From Tretioscincus oriximinensis (taxonomy: Eukaryota; Chordata; Lepidosauria; Squamata; Gymnophthalmidae), in the NCBI GenBank assembly GCA_022410635.1, contig JAJVDF010000232.1, forward strand, positions 186,515-250,514: a stretch of 64,000 nucleotides of DNA, in the 5' to 3' direction. Both the position numbers and the translations under genes were made by a program. The stretch's first letter is position 1; each line of letters begins with the position of its first letter. Below, in pieces: positions 60,400 to 64,000 of the stretch. Under the pieces are notes generated by a model that saw only the letters and a program-made list of their open reading frames with translations, did no database searches and was not told the DNA's origin.

Positions 60400-60730
60400 T
60401 TTTTCCACCCAGAGGGTCATCGGCCTGTGGAACGGACTTCCTGAAGCAGTGGTGGTAGCTCACAGCTTGGATAGCTTGAAGACAGGACTAGACAGGTTTA
60501 TGGACACCAAGGATATAAATGGGTCCAAGGATTGATGTCTGGATGNTGCCTCGGGGATGGAGCAACAGGCAGGACTCCTGAAGTGCCATTTGCATGAACA
60601 GGGGCGTATTTTGCTTCCCTCTGTTCAGGCTGCCCAGGGGCATCTGGTGGGCCTCTGTGTGGGACAGAAGGCTGGACTTGATGGGCTCCGGCCTGAACCA
60701 GGATGGCTCTTCTGATGTTCTTATGTACAT
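60400..60730 (+). mobile_element. CR1-like LINE 3' tail
   Basis: cacccagagggtcatcggcc to gatgttcttatg. 60020-60400 upstream is unassigned. Confidence 0.8.
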
Positions 60731-60834
60731 GCATTGGTCCTATAATTAACCTTTTAGATGCTATATGAAGAGAGTTTTACGGGCATCATAAGAACGTAAG
60801 CTTTATTGCTATATTTATTGCTTACTAGGATTAA

Positions 60835-61196
60835 TAGGGTTGCCACCTTTTGATAAGTGAAATAAGGGGCACGCTCTTAAAAATAAGGGACATTTCACAA
60901 AAACACGGGACACAAAAAATATAACAATCAAACCCCTGACCCCACGACCACTCAAAGCTCTTCCTATTTGGGTTTCGCTTGCAACATCCGGCTGTGAGCA
61001 GAGATTCACTTTCCTCGCACTGCTCTCAGCTAGGAGCGTCAAACTCGCCGCCTGTTGAAACCTCGATAGTTGATAGAATATAATGATCGACATATATTGA
61101 AGCGGCAATTCGAATTTCGAATATTTTGAAACAAGCNTGAATCATAATACGGGACGTGTAATTTTTACCTGTAGTACGGGACAGGTGGGAACCCTA
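60835..61196 (+). mobile_element. hAT-like non-autonomous transposon, 362 bp
   Basis: Ends tagggttgccacctttt and gacaggtgggaaccctа-type inverted terminus (TAGGGTTCCCACCTG in complement). Perfect 8-bp duplications AGGATTAA lie at 60827-60834 and 61197-61204. Confidence 0.88.
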
Positions 61197-61570
61197 AGGA
61201 TTAAGTACAAGGACTCTCCTCTTCTGGACAAAAAATGGTCAGCTGTTACTACCCTAAATGAGGTTTTTATAGATTTATAGGTTATAGTATATGTACAAAA
61301 TTCAAGGAGACTAACATAAAAATCACTCCTCGGTGGTATAGGTGCATATGGGGGGCGCGTCTCCTTCATGCTGGCACGGATGCCCTATAGCAGGCACATT
61401 TCTCCATATGCTGTTTGTGGTTGGGCTTTGGAATCAGATCATGAACGCTATTTCTTCAATCCTAGATGTTAATATTCCAGTCCCTATAGAGATAGTGATT
61501 ATGGNTAATATAAACAAGCTTAATGTTCCACAATCCAAGTTATATATTTTGCAGAGATGCATGGAGGGCA

Positions 61571-61717
61571 GGCTGACCAGATGACCCCTTTTTCATGAGG
61601 AAAAAAAAATTAAAAAAGATTTTTTTTAAAAAAATCCTCAGCAAAACCCGTGAGGCACTCCAAAACCGGGTTCCTACCCCCCCCCCCCCAAAGGGGGGGG
61701 GTGTCATCTTGTCAGCC
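61571..61717. mobile_element. Foldback element of the GACCAGAT family inside L1
   Basis: Ends ggctgaccagatgacccc and gtgtcatcttgtcagcc are inverted. The interior is A/T and C/G homopolymer-rich. Removing it rejoins the L1 reading frame region. Confidence 0.65.
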
Positions 61718-61834
61718 TAGTGGAAGGACAAAAATAAATGGCCGATTGATTTATGGTTGGATTATTTGATGGAGTTTCTGGTCTTCGATGTAATCAGGGA
61801 GAAAAGATTCAAATATCTGGGTCTTCGCATTTTA

Positions 61835-61960
61835 TTTATTTATTTATTTAAAAGATTTTTACCCCGCCCTTCCCCCCGAAGGTGTCCAGGGCGGCTTACA
61901 AAAATTAAAAAATTCGGGTCGCCATGACCTTCACACGATTAAAATCATAAAACACAACTG
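61835..61960 (-). mobile_element. 3' tail of an L2-like LINE
   Basis: (TTTA)n, then ttaccccgcccttccccccg and aaggtgtccagggcggctta, the reverse complement of the 18128-19382 terminus. 61960-62150 is unassigned. Confidence 0.75.
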
Positions 61961-62149
61961 TCTAAAATGGGGGAGCTAACATGAAAACATGCAAAATCAT
62001 GGGTCGTATCTCTTGGTTGTTGATGGGTTAAGCGACAGGTATAGGATTGTAAACCACACACTTGCCTTGGCCTCTAATTTGCATCTCTACTGATATCTAT
62101 TCTAAAAATGTAAATATTGACGGTCTCTGTTGGTGGGTGGGGAGTGGCG

Positions 62150-63430
62150 ATGGGATTGATTTTGTTATCAATATTCGACATGGCAACACACAGGGACCAG
62201 TTGCTGAGCCCTTCAACCTTCCAGGACCTTCCGCCTCAGACCTCAGGACTGCAGTCCTTGAACAAAGAAACAATAAAGGGAGATTTGAAAGAGAAGCAAC
62301 TTGAAGACATTCGTATGTGTGGCGACACCTACCTGAGGGCCCTACTATTCGATGACCCTCACAGTCAGGGGTGCCACAGTATCCCCCCTGTGGGCCAAGC
62401 CAGCACCCACGACTGCTTGCAGCAACAATACTATCCTCCGGCCTACACAAGGCCTCAGAGTTTACCTCAGGATGAGGGCTTTATTCACAGCCCCCACCAG
62501 TAGCGTGCTTAGTTTTATGGTTACAGAAATAAAGAAAGAGAGAGATGTTTGAAATGAAACAAATAACAAGTTTATTATTTACAAATAAGGAAAAGAGAGA
62601 AGTTTATAATAATAAGGCTTCGGCTTTTATAAAGTAAGCCTGACTCAAGCACACCCACAAAGCAAGAGCAACCTTAGTTTTCAGATACTTCAAGAGACAG
62701 GCCCTGGGTCCCTTTATTTGTTCCAGCCCCAAGTCAAGCCTCAGCTTTGACTCCTTCAGCCACCATACACTTCCACCCCCTCCCTCTGAGGCAGGTCAGA
62801 AGCGGACCCCTCTGTCCACTTGCTACACCACAAGCCTCACTCGACAGAAAGGCCTCTAGCCCTGGTCAGCTTCCCTTTTATATGCTGACCCGCTGGCTAC
62901 TCGAGGCCCCATTGGCTGGCTCCTCCAGCCATGCCCCCTCCCACACAGGGAACCAGGAAGCCACGCCCCTGCCCAGGCCTGCTCCTCCCCCCTCCCTCTG
63001 GGATATCTGGTCAGTTTATAAAAGAAATACAAACCCGTAAAATGGAGGACGCCACAGTATGTTCCAGGCCATCAACAAGGGACTTAACAAAGATAATGGT
63101 TTCCTGGCCAATTGTACATTTTTATGACACCTGTGAAGTATTTGATTGATTTACTACCAGATGCTGCCTCTCGTTGCCACAGGGACCTTTTCACATGAGA
63201 GGATCAGTTTCTGCTATTTACCTGTTTATCTAAACCTGGAGTTCATCACCTTATCACACCTGCATATGCTTTGTCATCTCCTATACAGTTTCCTATAAAG
63301 TTTTCCTATAAATACCTGACCCTGACATGAGCCCCGGAAGAAGTTGACGTGCCTACGGAAGCTTCTGCCACCCACCTTTCTCAAGTTAGTCTCTAAGGGC
63401 TACTGGCCCCTTTCATTGATTTTGTTGTTT
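62150..63430 (+). mobile_element. 3' end of a Penelope-like element with nested solo LTR
   Basis: Outside the LTR, 62230-62310 encodes LRTAVLEQRNNKGRFEREAT and 63060-63110 continues atcaacaagggacttaac, colinear with 15690-15830. A 3' UTR follows, then at 63340-63420 the hammerhead-bearing repeat (ggaagaagttgacg, cctacggaagc, tctcaagttagtctctaagg). The Penelope assignment is inferred from these features together. Confidence 0.6.
62318..63056 (-). mobile_element. Solo LTR, 739 bp
   Basis: Ends TGTGGCG...CGCCACA, with perfect 5-bp duplications GTATG at 62313-62317 and 63057-63061. On the minus strand it has a TATAAAAG box (62624-62631) and AATAAA (62571-62576) about 50 nt downstream, fixing the orientation. 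No internal retroviral or gypsy genes are present. Confidence 0.9.
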
Positions 63431-63721
63431 ATGTTTATTTCATTATGTATATAATAACATCAATAAAAATATTTCCAAAAAAAGAAAAAAGAGAGTCCAT
63501 CTGGACTAGCCCTGTTAGCCTTTCTGGACTAGGCTTTATTATGGGATGTAGCCTGAAGTAGGAGTGTAGCAGTGCCTGCAGACCCCACTCAAGGTTATCA
63601 CTCAGGGCCCACCAGATCTTACACTATTGTGTGTAGGGGAGGTGGAAGAGGGTGGGCGGCTACGGTGAGTAGGGGGACTTGGGGCTATACAGGGTACCAG
63701 GCATAAACATAACAGTTAGTA

Positions 63722-64000
63722 GTCATAAGAACATAAGAAGAGCCATCCTGGATCAGGCCACAGCCCATCGAGTCCAGCATTCTGTGTCACACAGAGGCCC
63801 ACCAGATGCACCTGGGCAGTCCAAACAGAGGAAAGCAAAATATGCTGTTCCTGTTCATGACTCCCTGCAAATGGTATTTCAAGAGTCCTGCCTGTTGCTC
63901 CATCCCGGAGGCTACGTCCAGACAACTATCTTAGTATCCATTTATACCCTTGGTGTCCATAAACCTGTCTAGTCCTGTCTTGAAAATATCCAAGCTGTTA
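63722..64000 (-). mobile_element. CR1-like LINE 3' end, runs off the window
   Basis: cataagaacataagaagagc, cagcattctgtgtcacacag and cttggtgtccataaacctgt; continues past the right edge. 63430-63720 is unassigned. Confidence 0.85.

Larger units (their letters stand above)
60770..61830 (+). mobile_element. L1-type ORF2 fragment interrupted twice
   Basis: 61342-61570 encodes VVGLWNQIMNAISSILDVNI, and 61719-61820 encodes KWKDKNKWPIDLWLDYLMEF, both typical of the L1 ORF2 C-terminal region. A hAT-like element (60835-61196) and a foldback element (61571-61717) split it. Exact 5' limit unknown. Confidence 0.65.

Noticed and set aside
48100..64000. Start of a neighbouring gene (ATXN10 lies downstream of FBLN1 in mammals)
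   Set aside because: No recognisable ATXN10 exon or CpG-island promoter was found in this part of the window.

Overview
The window is vertebrate nuclear DNA from a squamate reptile (lizard or snake lineage). The evidence is one large intron-rich gene with canonical GT-AG splice sites, plus a repeat load typical of squamates: CR1-like and L2-like LINEs, L1 pieces, Penelope-like elements, hAT non-autonomous transposons, and tRNA-derived SINEs that resemble Sauria SINEs (a lepidosaur family). I cannot fix the species. Isolated single Ns are scattered throughout, mostly in repeats.

The only host gene I can support is FBLN1 (fibulin-1), an extracellular-matrix glycoprotein, on the + strand from 263 to 47694. 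Exon 1 (signal peptide) lies upstream of the window. Shared exons 2-14 (263-26745) encode three anaphylatoxin-like modules and nine EGF-like modules, eight of them calcium-binding. The transcript then has two alternative 3' ends. A single C-type terminal exon (32919-33273, poly(A) signal at 33348) encodes the fibulin-1C carboxyl domain. Three D-type exons (40489-40631, 41393-41524, 47555-47694) encode the fibulin-1D domain. Both first alternative exons are entered in the same phase from exon 14, and each supplies the sixth cysteine of EGF9. All reading frames join cleanly and no exon carries a stop or frameshift.

Introns and the region after FBLN1 (about 47.7-64 kb) consist largely of transposable elements. 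No exon of another host gene was recognised there. Well-defined insertions with target-site duplications include hAT-like elements at 11415-11703, 27025-27383, 32390-32824, 48262-48692 and 60835-61196, a pogo/Tigger-like pair at 49311-49909 and 50627-51211, and a solo LTR at 62318-63056 lying inside a Penelope-like element.

The most unusual structure is a family of head-to-head inverted insertions at 15199-15554, 33969-34190, 38374-39157 and 53972-54155. Three have 11-16 bp direct flanking duplications. The arms carry a compact hammerhead-ribozyme-like motif. The same motif lies at the 3' end of a Penelope-like element at 62150-63430, which suggests these are short inverted-dimer derivatives of a Penelope-like retroelement. 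Two of them landed inside older copies of the same family.
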